Origin: Hydrogenophaga sp. SL48
GTDB taxonomy: Bacteria > Pseudomonadota > Gammaproteobacteria > Burkholderiales > Burkholderiaceae_C
Assembly: GCF_021729865.1 (NCBI RefSeq)
Contig: NZ_CP063400.1
Location: forward strand, 2,728,001 to 2,792,000
Direction: 5' to 3'
Length of the DNA: 64,000 nt
This document shows, one piece after another, positions 19,265-28,474 of the stretch (the stretch's first letter is position 1; each line of letters begins with the position of its first letter). Made by a program: the position numbers and the translations under genes. Below the pieces are notes generated by a model. The model ran no database searches. It was not told where the DNA came from and was given only the letters and a program-made list of their open reading frames with translations.

Positions 19265-19777
19265 CCCTGCCGCACCACGCGCGACAAGCTCGCGCGGCTG
19301 AGCGAGCTCAACGCCTTGCACCGCCCCGAACGGCTGGTGTTCCTCGGCGACTTCCTGCACGCGGCCACCGGCCGCACGCCCCCGGTGCTCAAGGCCCTGA
19401 GCGACTGGCGCGAACGCCACCGCAGCGTGACGATGACCCTGGTGCGCGGCAACCACGATCACCGCGCGGGCGACCCGCCGCCCGAGGCGCGCATCGAGGT
19501 GGTGGACGAGCCCTGGCTGCTCGGCCCCTTCGCCTGCTGCCACCACCCACAAACCCACGCCACCCACTTCGTGCTCGCCGGCCACCTGCACCCGGTCTGC
19601 CACCTCAGCGGCCCCGCGCGCGACGCGATGCGCCTGCCCTGCTTCGTGAGCGAACCGGGCCAGGCCGTGCTGCCGGCCTTTGGTGCGTTCACTGGAGGGC
19701 ACGCCCTGCCGGCTGCGCCTGGCAGGTGCTTTCATGCGATTGGCGGGCAGCGCGTTTGGGCGGTGCCGGGGACTTGA
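19265..19777 (+). pseudogene. pdeM: 5'-truncated pdeM, ligase-associated damage-response endonuclease
   Basis: Directly after the GST stop, in the same frame, the sequence reads TTRDKLARLSELNALHRPER, then LVFLGDFLHAATGRTPP. This matches the interior of PdeM, the metallophosphoesterase nuclease of the ligase-associated repair cluster. GDFLHA, RGNHDHRAGDPP and AGHLHPVCH retain three of the metal motifs. About 60-70 N-terminal residues with the first metal motif (DxHxG) are missing and no start codon fits before Met 19316. The remnant is therefore probably inactive. It lies about 2.6 kb from the ligase, with LysR, EamA and GST genes between. Confidence 0.75.
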
Positions 19778-19784
19778 AGGAGTC

Positions 19785-19861
19785 GCTCAACTTTTGAGCT
19801 AAGTGGCGACCACCGGCGAGCGCGCTGGCCAGTGGTCGTCCGCTAGAGCAAAGGGTTAGGC
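19785..19861 (-). other. attC-like site (integron cassette recombination site) downstream of the DUF7002 gene
   Basis: On the minus strand the site begins GCCTAAC (19861-19855), fitting the R'' pattern RYYYAAC and holding the TAA stop of the upstream gene. It ends GTTGAGC (19791-19785), fitting R' GTTRRRY. Inside, CGACCAC (19807-19813) pairs with GTGGTCG (19832-19838), flanked by partly complementary CTAAGTGG and TCCGCTAG. The 77-bp length suits attC. No integrase is in the window. Assigned from structure; alignment to attC models was not possible. Confidence 0.55.
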
Positions 19862-20485
19862 AGCACTTCGCAGCGGCCGCCAAGGGCCTTCCGGGCTGTA
19901 CGACACCTCCACGCTGCTAGGTAGGGGGCATGCTTGGACAGACACGACTTCAACTATCTCAGATGGGGTGCCAGGGAACTCGCTCGCTGGCAGGTAGGTA
20001 CTACCACCACGCGGGCTGTACTTACCACCCGAGCAGCGCGGCGCACCTGAGTTGTAGCGTGAGAACTTGAGGTTCATCGCGATCAGGCTGGCGGTCGGCA
20101 AGCGCAGGATGACCGGGCCTTCATCGCGGTAACGCTTGAAATGATTCAGACCGTGGTCAATTGGACCCGACGATTGACCAGGCCAGAAGAAGACGTGCTC
20201 GTTGATGTGCTCCACAAAGCGCGCCATATTCCAGCCTTCTTCGAACTCAATGGCGCCTTTAATCAGCGGCTTCTGATCGCGGATGAGTGTTGTGCCGCCA
20301 TTGGCCCGTATGGGAAGGTGTTCTTGCCGCTTCGTTGAAGCTCTGTACGAGAGGCCGGCGCCTTCGAGAAGTGCCCGCGCGCAGCGAAGCTCCATCTCTT
20401 TGGCGATTGACGGCAAATTGTTCGCAGCTGTCAGGTGGTACAGGTACGGACGCACTCGCAGCAGACGGGTGGAGTCGAACGGCAT
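19856..20485 (-). CDS. DUF7002-like protein, possible ADP-ribosyltransferase-fold toxin or defence factor
   Basis: This 209-residue protein starts with an ART-like motif, YLYHLTAANNLPSI (residues 14-27, His17 and Thr19). HVFFWPG, then GPVILRLPTASLI and, near the C-terminus, PSEIVEVVSV match the order of motifs I associate with DUF7002 and DarT-like folds, which often act on NAD. Enzymatic activity is not shown. The gene is AT-richer than its neighbours. Its TAA stop lies within an attC-like site, and another attC-like site precedes it, so it looks like an integron gene cassette. It is 73 bp after the AbiV-like gene on the same strand. Confidence 0.6.
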   Translation of the reverse strand: MPFDSTRLLRVRPYLYHLTAANNLPSIAKEMELRCARALLEGAGLSYRASTKRQEHLPIRANGGTTLIRDQKPLIKGAIEFEEGWNMARFVEHINEHVFFWPGQSSGPIDHGLNHFKRYRDEGPVILRLPTASLIAMNLKFSRYNSGAPRCSGGKYSPRGGSTYLPASEFPGTPSEIVEVVSVQACPLPSSVEVSYSPEGPWRPLRSAA

Positions 20486-20495
20486 CGGTTGTGCT

Positions 20496-20564
20496 GCCTA
20501 TCGTTTGACATGAGAAGCGACACACGGCTTGCCGTGTGGCGTCCTCTCGATGGAAAGGTCAGGC
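20496..20564 (-). other. second, degenerate attC-like palindrome after the AbiV-like gene
   Basis: On the minus strand it begins GCCTGAC (20564-20558), which holds the TGA stop of the AbiV-like gene, and ends GATAGGC (20502-20496). The inner arms pair well: CACACGG with CCGTGTG around a 4-nt loop, then GAGA with TTCTC-type flanks. Both outer boxes differ from the R''/R' consensus by one base. TAGGCAGCAC after it is repeated inverted at the other end of the DUF7002 gene. Confidence 0.4.
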
Positions 20565-21230
20565 GGCTTTTGGCGCACGTTTCACCCCGAGTGGTTTGAG
20601 GCCATGCGATGACCGAAACTTTGGCGACTTGAGGCCCGACCTGTGACGCCATGCGAAAGCAAACATCGCCTCATGTGACATAACCACTTCGTCAAGCGAT
20701 TCGATCCCGAAGTACTGATCGTTCTTCTCCAGAAGCCTGTACACATCTTTGATCTCCGTGGCGACTATGGAAATCATTTGCTTGGCATCCGCCTGTTTTA
20801 TAGAGCTTGGAAGCGAAATTCGTGCGTTGACATCAACTCGCTTGCGGGTCTTCGGAAGGCCGACATACGTGGCAGCTTGCTTCTTCTGTTCAAGCTTTCC
20901 TTCTCGCGCCGCGCGAAGAAGGTTTGGCGAGAACTCGAAGTACTCCCAAAGAAATGCCCCGTGCTTCTCAGTGTGCGAATACATCGACTTCAACAGCTCC
21001 TGTTCAAGCTCTTCACAGGGCAAGCCGGTGTTGGTCAGCGATTCATAGTAGATGTGGTCAACCCATCTTGCCTTTGCGTACTCCTCCATAGACAGAACGG
21101 CGAGCTGAAAAGCACTTGGATACGAGCCGATTTGATACAGCGACATCGCGTCTTTCAATAGACGTAGCGAGTTTCGCAGTGACTCCAGCGCAAGCTGCTT
21201 GTACTTTCGAGCAGAGAGAGTGGTGCGCAT
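20559..21230 (-). CDS. AbiV-family abortive-infection protein (HEPN domain)
   Basis: This 223-residue protein has the AbiV/HEPN signature PSAFQLAVLSMEEYAKA (residues 38-54) within an N-terminal helical bundle. AbiV proteins block phage development, and HEPN domains are often RNases. A canonical Rx4-6H catalytic motif is not clear; R55-WVD-H59 is one residue too short. The C-terminal half (coiled, basic tail) is not recognised. Codon use and base composition are AT-richer than neighbours, indicating transfer. ATG 21230 has no strong ribosome binding site, as in many cassette genes. The stop lies in an attC-like site. Confidence 0.65.
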   Translation of the reverse strand: MRTTLSARKYKQLALESLRNSLRLLKDAMSLYQIGSYPSAFQLAVLSMEEYAKARWVDHIYYESLTNTGLPCEELEQELLKSMYSHTEKHGAFLWEYFEFSPNLLRAAREGKLEQKKQAATYVGLPKTRKRVDVNARISLPSSIKQADAKQMISIVATEIKDVYRLLEKNDQYFGIESLDEVVMSHEAMFAFAWRHRSGLKSPKFRSSHGLKPLGVKRAPKAA

Positions 21231-21353
21231 TGCGATTGAGACGCCTAAAGTAATGAATCCCGCAGAACTTGCGGGATATTCTGAACTGTGCTGGATATTC
21301 CGGTCACGTCATTTCCCAGAAAGCGCAATCAAATCAACCAGTTGCGCGCGAAC

Positions 21354-21372
21354 ACCTGTCATTTATACAGGT
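21354..21372 (-). promoter_or_regulatory. inverted repeat overlapping a candidate -10 for the AbiV-like gene
   Basis: ACCTGT (21354-21359) and ACAGGT (21367-21372) flank 7 bp. On the minus strand TATAAA (21367-21362) is a -10-like hexamer, with TTTCGC 16 bp upstream as a weak -35. A repressor bound here would block the presumed AbiV promoter. Confidence 0.4.
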
Positions 21373-21414
21373 ATATGCAACCCGCGAAACCCCTCAGCCT
21401 CATTCGTCCGGTGT

Positions 21415-21450
21415 CCTTGGCGCTTTCGGTCGCCCGAAAGGTCGCCAAGG
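21415..21450. repeat. strong imperfect hairpin, isolated
   Basis: CCTTGGCG then CTTTCGG, loop TCGC, CCGAAAG, bulge GT, CGCCAAGG. The stem is 15 bp with one 2-nt bulge and no T-tract. It may be a structured RNA end or a remnant of a mobile palindrome. Confidence 0.55.
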
Positions 21451-21612
21451 GTAGAACCAAGCCGTCCATCCACCGGCTGAGCCACCGGTGACCAGCCATC
21501 CTCTCCAGCTTCTAGCGGCAGGCCTTGCCTGAATCACCGCCCGACTCCAAGTGGAATCGTCCCGGAATGCACAGGCCTTGAACTTTGCCCCGCCCAGCCC
21601 CTCACACCCCCC

Positions 21613-22333
<721 letters not shown>

Positions 22334-22350
<17 letters not shown>

Positions 22351-24850
22351 CCTGGCCTGGCGCGACCTGCGCGCCAGCGGCCGGCGCCTCTGGATCTTTG
22401 TCGCCTGCCTGGTGCTGGGCGTGTCGCTCGTGGCGGCGGGCGGCGGCCTGTACCGCCAGGTGGCCGACGCGCTGCGCCACGACGCGCGGCTGATCTTCGG
22501 CGGCGACGTGGAGGTCGAATCGCCCCAGCCGCTGCCCGCCGAGGCGCTGGCCTGGATGCAGGCGCGTGGCACCGTCTCGCGCGTGATCGAGCTGCGCACC
22601 ATGCTGCGTCTGGAGAGCGGCCGCGCACAGCTGATCGAGCTGCTGAGCGCCGACGCCGCCTACCCGCTGTACGGCGCGGTGGCGCTGCAGCCGGCCGGCA
22701 CGCTGGCCGACACCCTTGCGCAGCGGGAAGGCCAGTGGGGCGCGGCGGTCGATGCCGCGCTGGCCACGCGCCTGGGCCTGAAGCCCGGTGACCGCATCGA
22801 GGTCGGCGACCTGTCATTGACCGTGCGCGCGCTCACCGTGCGCCAGCCCGACCGCAGCCTGCGCGCCGACTGGGGCGCGGCCCCGGTGCTGGTGGCAGAG
22901 GGCGCGCTCATGGCCACCGGCCTGGTGCAGCCGCTCAGCCGGGTGGAGCACCATTACCGCGTTCGCACCACCGAGCCGGCCAACGCGTGGCGCGACAGCT
23001 TCATCGCCGCCTTCCCCGCGATCGACGCCGAGACCCGCAGCTTCGACGAGCGCAGCGACCGCATGGCCGAGGTGCTGGGCCAGATCGGCTCGGGCCTGCT
23101 GCTGATCGGTTTCTCGGCGCTCTTCATCGGCGGCCTGGGCGTGTTCAACAGCGTGCAGGCCTACCTGCAGGGCAAGCTCACCAGCCTGGCCACGCTGCGC
23201 GCGCTGGGCCTGCGCGACGGCCGGCTGGCCGCGTTTGTGTTGCTGCAGATCGGGCTGCTCGCGGTGCTGGCGAGCGCGGCCGGCGCGCTGCTGGGCATCG
23301 GCCTGGCGCTGGCCGGCGCGCAGCTGGCGGCCGACAAGCTGCCGGTGACGCTGCTGCTGCACAGCCTGTGGCCGCCCGCGCTGCTGGCGCTGGTGTTTGG
23401 CGTGCTGACGGCGTTGGCGTTTTCGTTGCCGGCGCTGGGGCGCGCCTTGTCGGTCAGCCCGGCCGCCCTGTTTCGCGGCGTGGAGGGGCAGGCGCTGCAC
23501 ACGCCGCGCCGCGCGCGCTGGCTCACCGCCGCCGTCGCCGGCGCCACGCTGGCGCTGCTGGTGGCCACCCTGCCCGACCCGCGTTTTGGCCTCGCCTTCG
23601 TGCTGACCACGGCCGCGCTGCTGGGTGTGCTCGACCTCGCCACGCGCGGCCTGCGCCGCGCCGCCGCGCGCCTGCAGCACCACCCGGCCCTGCCCTTGCC
23701 GCTGCAGCTGGCGCTGGCCGGCCTGCAGCAGCCGCATTCGCCGCTGCGCACCGCCCTGCTCTCGCTGGGCTCGGCGCTCACGCTGCTGGTGGCCTGCACC
23801 CTGGTGGTGGCCACGCTGCTGCGCACGGTGAACGACACGGTGCCCGAGCAGGCGCCGGCCCTGGTGTTCTACGACGTGCAGACCGATCAGCTCCCGCTGC
23901 TGCGCGAGACCCTGCAGGCCTCGCCCGGCCTGGAAGCGGTGAAGACGGCGCCGCTGGTGCTGGGCCGGCTGGTGGCCGTGAACGGCGAGGCGCTGCGCGC
24001 GAGCGGCAACGACGAAACCGACCGCCAGCGCGCCCGCGAGTCGCACGACGAACACAAGCTGAGCGACCGCAGCGGCAACTTCGACGACGTGGTCATCGAC
24101 CGTGGCGCGTGGTGGCCGCTGGACCACGCGGGCGAACCACTGGTGGCGATGGAAGACACCGAGGCCGACGGGCTGGGCCTGAAGGTGGGCGACCGGCTGC
24201 GCTTCGAGATCATGGGCCAGCCGGTGGAGGCCACGCTGAGTGCCATCTACAGCCAGCGGCGCATGCAGTCACGCCTGTGGCTCGAAGCCATCTTCAGCGA
24301 CGGCGTGCTGGACCCCTTCATCACCCGCCACGTGGGCGCGGCCTGGATGCCGACCGACCAGCCCCTGGACGCGCAGGACCGGCTGGCGGCAGCCGCGCCC
24401 AACATCGCCACCGCGCGCACCGAGTCGATGCTGCGCGAGACCCGCGCGCTGATGGGTCGCGCCAGCGGCGGGCTGGCGGTGGTGGCGGGTGTGTGCCTGG
24501 CCGCGAGCCTGCTGGTGCTCGCCAGCGTGGTGGCCGCCAGCCGCAGCCGCCAGCTCTACGACGCCACGGTGATGCACGCGCTGGGCGCGCGGCACTCACT
24601 GCTGCGGCGCGTGCTGGTGTGGGAATACGCGCTGCTGGCCGCCGTGACCGCCGGCTTTGCCCTGCTGGCCGGCAGCGCGCTGGCCACCGCGCTGCTGCAG
24701 TGGCGGCTGGACATGAGCCCGGCGGGGCTGTACTGGAGCGGGCTGCTGACGGCGGCAGGTGTGAGCGCGCTGAGCCTGGGCATGGGCGCGCGCTACCTGC
24801 TGGCGCAGATGCGACTCAACCCGGCGATGCTGCTGCGCAGCGGGGGTTGA
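22334..24850 (+). CDS. FtsX-like ABC transporter permease (YbbP-type)
   Basis: This 838-residue permease carries two FtsX domains. One hydrophobic segment lies near the N-terminus (LWIFVACLVLGVSLVAAGG); further ones fall at about 250-380 (GSGLLLIGFSALFIGGLG), 400-450 and 720-830. Large periplasmic MacB-like regions lie between. The architecture suits YbbP-like partners of YbbA. ATG 22334 was preferred because MPFLLDLAWRDLRASGRR is the standard start. Together with 21613-22350 it makes a complete ABC system of unknown cargo, similar in type to the truncated permease at 63024. Confidence 0.88.
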
Positions 24851-24928
24851 GGCACAGACCGCGAAACGCAAATGAGCGAAACGAGCGAGACGAGCGGCGT
24901 GACTCAACCCTGGCTTGATCGTGATCGG

Positions 24929-25711
24929 TCAAGCAAATACCCTCTCCAGCACCGCCCACTCCAAGTACGCCAAGGCGTTCAATGCCGCGTGCATCAACAG
25001 GGGTACCCACAGGGAACCGGATCGGAGCCGCGCCCAGCCCAGCAGCAGGCCGATCAAAAAGATCATCCCCTTGTCGATCCAGTCGTACTGCAGATGGATC
25101 AGTGCCCACACCAGCGCCGTCACAACGATGGCACCTCGGGCGCCCAATGCGCTTTTGCTCAATCCCACGAACGCGAAACCGCGAAACAAGGCTTCTTCGA
25201 ATGCAGGAGCAGCGACCACCATGGCCAGCAGCAGCAACAGTTGGGAATGGGCGGACTCGATGTTCTGACGCATGAAGTCATGGACCACCGGCCGCCCCAC
25301 CAGAGCCGCCACCAGGTCCCAGCACAAGGCCAGGACCAGCGTGACCATCACCCACCGCCAAGCCGCCTGCCACGGCACCGATTGCCACGCAAAATATTGG
25401 GCCAGCCGCGTGCCTTTTCGCAAGCGGGCCGCCAGCAGCAACAGGGGAATGCCCATCAGTGCCGACAACAGAAGGAACAGGGCGGTCAGCGATCCGTTTT
25501 GTTTCGATCCGGTCAACCAGTCCTGCAGCATTTGTTCGCTGAGCTCAGGGAACAGGGCCGTGGCGGTAGCTCCTGTCCCGACATAGGCCAGCACCTGGGT
25601 CAAGACAAAAATGCCCGAGAAAAACAGCACCGTGCCGATCCATCCCCAGGTCGGGATGTCGCGGCTGGGGTCCCCTTGGTCAAACATGGGGACGGGAGAT
25701 GAAGAAGACAT
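24929..25711 (-). CDS. CPBP-family intramembrane glutamic endopeptidase
   Basis: This 260-residue membrane protein has six to eight hydrophobic segments and the CPBP (Abi/CAAX-like) motifs: EEALFRGFAF (EExxxR) near residue 185 and WALIHLQYD near 220, whose Glu and His form the catalytic site. Members cleave membrane proteins, some in bacteriocin self-immunity. ATG 25711 was chosen because the upstream extension overlaps the divergent GGT gene's promoter. It is divergent from the gamma-glutamyltransferase-like gene. Confidence 0.85.
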   Translation of the reverse strand: MSSSSPVPMFDQGDPSRDIPTWGWIGTVLFFSGIFVLTQVLAYVGTGATATALFPELSEQMLQDWLTGSKQNGSLTALFLLLSALMGIPLLLLAARLRKGTRLAQYFAWQSVPWQAAWRWVMVTLVLALCWDLVAALVGRPVVHDFMRQNIESAHSQLLLLLAMVVAAPAFEEALFRGFAFVGLSKSALGARGAIVVTALVWALIHLQYDWIDKGMIFLIGLLLGWARLRSGSLWVPLLMHAALNALAYLEWAVLERVFA

Positions 25712-25815
25712 TTGAACGCCCAAAGAAGTGGTGCATGGCTCAATATGCGGTGATCCGCATGGCGGCCGCGTGTTCGCAATGGTAAGAGCCCAGCCCTTGA
25801 TCTGAATCTGTACAC

Positions 25816-27441
25816 ATGAACCTTCACACCCCCAATCCCTACCCCAGCACCCGCCTGCCACTGTTCGCGCGCAACGTCGTCAGCACCTCGCACCCGCTGG
25901 CCGCGCAGGCCGGGCTGCGCATGCTGCTGCAGGGCGGCAACGCGGTGGACGCGGCGATTGCCACCGCCGCAGCGCTGACCATCACCGAGCCGGTGAGCAA
26001 CGGCCTGGGCTCGGACGCCTTCTGCATCCTCTGGGACGGGCAACAGCTGCACGGCCTCAACGCCAGTGGGCCGGCGCCGATGGCCTGGACGCCGGATTAC
26101 TTTCACCGCAAACACGGCGCCGACGCGCTGACGCCGCCGAAGCGCGGGCTGGACTCGGTCACCGTGCCTGGCGCGGTGGCGGGCTGGGTGGCGCTGAGCG
26201 AGCGCTTCGGCCAGCTGCCGTTCGCCGACCTGATGCAGCCGGCGATGGAGCTGGCCGAGCGGGGTTACGCGGTGCCGGTGGTGGTGCGGCAGAAGTGGGC
26301 CGCGGCCACGCCCGAGCTGCAATCGCTGCCGGGGTTTGCACAGGCCTTCCTGCCCTGGGGTCGCGCGCCGCAGGTGGGTGAGCTGTTCCGCTTCCCGGCG
26401 GCGGCGCGTGGGTTGCGCGCCATCGCCGAAAGCAAGGGTGAGGCCTTTTACCGAGGCCCCATCGCGCAGGCGCTCGCGCGCTTCGCGAGCGAACACGGCG
26501 GCGCCCTGACCGAAGCCGACCTCGCGGCCTACCAGCCGGAGTGGGTCACGCCCATCGGGCAGGACTACCGGGGCCACACGCTGCACGAGATACCGCCCAG
26601 CGGCCAGGGCATCGCGGCGCTGGTCGCGCTCGGCATCCTCTCGAACTTCGACCTCGCGGCCATGAAGGTCGACAGCGTGGCCGCGCAGCACCTGCAGATC
26701 GAGGCGATGAAGCTGGCCTTTGCCGACGTGTACCGCTTCGTCGCCGAACCCGGCACCATGGAAGTGACGGCCGAGCAGATGCTCGACCCGGCGTACCTGC
26801 GCGAACGCGCGAAGCTGATCGACATGAAGCAGGCGCAGGACTTCGGTGCCGGCAACCCGGCCAAGGGCGGCACGGTCTACCTCACCGCCGCCGACGAGAA
26901 CGGGATGATGGTGAGCTTCATCCAGAGCAACTACATGGGCTTCGGCTCGGGCGCGGTGGAGCCGTCGTTCGGCATCAGCCTGCAGAACCGGGGCCACGGC
27001 TTCAACCTCAGCGCTGGCCCCGGCCGCAACACCGCCAACCTCGTGGCGCCAGGCAAGCGCCCGTTCCACACCATCATCCCCGCCTTCCTCACGAAAGACG
27101 GCCAGCCGGTGATGAGCTTCGGCGTGATGGGCGCCAACATGCAGCCGCAGGGCCATGTGCAGACCCTCGTGCGCCTGCTCGACCACGGCCAGGGCCTGCA
27201 GGCCGCCTGCGACGCACCGCGCTGGCGCTTCGACGCCGGGCGGCACATCAACGTCGAATCGGCCATGGACCCGGCGGTGGTGCAAGGCCTCAAGGACCTC
27301 GGCCACCAGACCCGCAGCATCAACGACCCCTACCAGGACTTCGGCGCGGGCCAGTACATCTGGCGCCTGGGCGACCCGGGGGCGGAGGGCTATGTGGCGG
27401 CGAGCGACCCGCGGCGGGACGGGATGGCGGTGGGCTTCTGA
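25816..27441 (+). CDS. gamma-glutamyltransferase family protein
   Basis: This 541-residue Ntn hydrolase precursor resembles gamma-glutamyltranspeptidases. The N-terminal large subunit has AQAGLRMLLQGGNAVDAAIAT and the family LTITEPVSNGLGSDAF. The autocatalytic cleavage site is before Thr353 in AKGGTVYLTAADENG, with SFIQSNYMGFGSG downstream. No signal peptide is evident, so it is probably cytoplasmic like the YwrD group and may act on small gamma-glutamyl or other amides. The start ATG 25816 opens the frame at the divergent promoter. Confidence 0.9.
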   Translation: MNLHTPNPYPSTRLPLFARNVVSTSHPLAAQAGLRMLLQGGNAVDAAIATAAALTITEPVSNGLGSDAFCILWDGQQLHGLNASGPAPMAWTPDYFHRKHGADALTPPKRGLDSVTVPGAVAGWVALSERFGQLPFADLMQPAMELAERGYAVPVVVRQKWAAATPELQSLPGFAQAFLPWGRAPQVGELFRFPAAARGLRAIAESKGEAFYRGPIAQALARFASEHGGALTEADLAAYQPEWVTPIGQDYRGHTLHEIPPSGQGIAALVALGILSNFDLAAMKVDSVAAQHLQIEAMKLAFADVYRFVAEPGTMEVTAEQMLDPAYLRERAKLIDMKQAQDFGAGNPAKGGTVYLTAADENGMMVSFIQSNYMGFGSGAVEPSFGISLQNRGHGFNLSAGPGRNTANLVAPGKRPFHTIIPAFLTKDGQPVMSFGVMGANMQPQGHVQTLVRLLDHGQGLQAACDAPRWRFDAGRHINVESAMDPAVVQGLKDLGHQTRSINDPYQDFGAGQYIWRLGDPGAEGYVAASDPRRDGMAVGF

Positions 27442-27588
27442 GGCGGGCTGAAGCCTTCCCGACGTGTTCATCCGTCGCTACGATGCCCGTTGACCGGCGC
27501 TGTGGTGAACACCCGCCCCTTGGTGCGGTACCACAGGGTACGCCAGCGGCCTGGCGACCCGCCTCTGTCCCCCTTCAGGAGCATCCAG

Positions 27589-28068
27589 ATGATGAGCAAG
27601 AACACCATGTGCCTCTGGTACGACGGCACCGCGCTGGACGCCGCGACGTTTTATGCCGAGACCTTTCCGGACAGCGCGGTGGGGGCGGTGCTTCGTGCGC
27701 CCACCGACTATCCCGCCGGCCAGCAGGGCGATGTGCTGACGGTCGAGTTCACGCTGATGGGCATTCCGTGCCTGGGCATGAACGGCGGGCCGGGGGTGAG
27801 GCACAGCGAGGCTTTTTCGTTCCAGGTGGCGACCGACGACCAGGCCGAAACGGACCGACTGTGGCAGGCGATTGTGGGCAACGGCGGGCAGGAGAGCGCT
27901 TGCGGCTGGTGCAAGGACCGGTGGGGGCTGTCGTGGCAGATCACGCCCCGCGCCCTGATGGCCGCGATCACCGACCCCGATCCGGCGGCGGCCCAGCGCG
28001 CGTTCGTGGCCATGATGGACATGGGAAAGATCGACATCGCGGCGATCGAGGCGGCCCGGCGGGGTTGA
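27589..28068 (+). CDS. PhnB-like VOC family protein
   Basis: This 159-residue protein has the 3-demethylubiquinone-9 methyltransferase-like (PhnB) VOC domain. CLWYDGTALDAATFYAETFPDSAV opens the fold, then FTLMGIPCLGMNGGPGVRHSEAFSFQV, and GWCKDRWGLSWQITPRALM, which closes it with the family W-G-x-S-W-Q-x-x-P. The domain is common in uncharacterised small proteins; function unknown. ATG 27589 follows AGGAG with 7-nt spacing; the open frame upstream is not conserved-looking. Confidence 0.88.
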   Translation: MMSKNTMCLWYDGTALDAATFYAETFPDSAVGAVLRAPTDYPAGQQGDVLTVEFTLMGIPCLGMNGGPGVRHSEAFSFQVATDDQAETDRLWQAIVGNGGQESACGWCKDRWGLSWQITPRALMAAITDPDPAAAQRAFVAMMDMGKIDIAAIEAARRG

Positions 28069-28169
28069 CGCGGGCGCGTGCAAGGATCACGCTGTGGCTG
28101 CGGCATCGCCGTTGGCTCAAGCGGGCGGCGCCCGCCGCATTGCCGGTGAACCTTTGCCAGGAGCTTGCC

Positions 28170-28370
28170 ATGCAGCACATCCACCCACCCCCGGACCAGG
28201 CGATGTCCAACCATCCGCTGGAATACTCCGACCCGGAGTTGCGCGCCTACGCTGAAGAACAGGCGGAAGACATCTTCGAAGCGGTTGTCCGCTACATGCC
28301 CCTCGTCCTGCCGATCATGGCCGCCCTGCTGATCTTCATGCTGGCCTTCGTCGCGGTGACCATGGCGTGA
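28170..28370 (+). CDS. small single-pass membrane protein of unknown function
   Basis: This 66-residue frame starts ATG 28170 after CAGGAG at ideal spacing. An acidic N-terminal half (YSDPELRAYAEEQAEDIFEA) precedes one membrane segment, LVLPIMAALLIFMLAFVAVTM. The family is not recognised. It stands alone between the VOC and Mla genes. A shorter start at 28203 is possible. The good ribosome binding site and amphipathic-plus-membrane layout support a real gene. Confidence 0.65.
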   Translation: MQHIHPPPDQAMSNHPLEYSDPELRAYAEEQAEDIFEAVVRYMPLVLPIMAALLIFMLAFVAVTMA

Positions 28371-28474
28371 GCGTGCCGATGCCGACGGCGCTCGCCATGC
28401 CGCGCCGGTGCACCGGCGGTCGTGTGCGACAGCGCACCGACACCAGCGGCCATTGAGCGCAGCCTTGCAGCCGC

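Larger units (their letters stand above)
21231..21612. other. 382-bp intergenic region upstream of the AbiV-like gene
   Basis: No gene is supported here. It holds TTTAGGC on the minus strand (21243-21249), one base from an R' box; a hairpin ATCCCGCA/TGCGGGAT at 21257-21277; two GGATATTC copies 19 bp apart (21274 and 21293); a promoter-like inverted repeat (21354-21372); and a strong hairpin (21415-21450). Confidence 0.6.

Noticed and set aside
21355..21371. Possible LexA (SOS) box upstream of the AbiV-like gene
   Set aside because: CTGT and ACAG are separated by 7 bp; the consensus needs 8, so LexA binding is not supported.
26541..28370. 609-codon frame overlapping the gamma-glutamyltransferase gene
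   Set aside because: Shadow frame; only its last 66 codons (28170-28370) have a good ribosome binding site and sensible composition.
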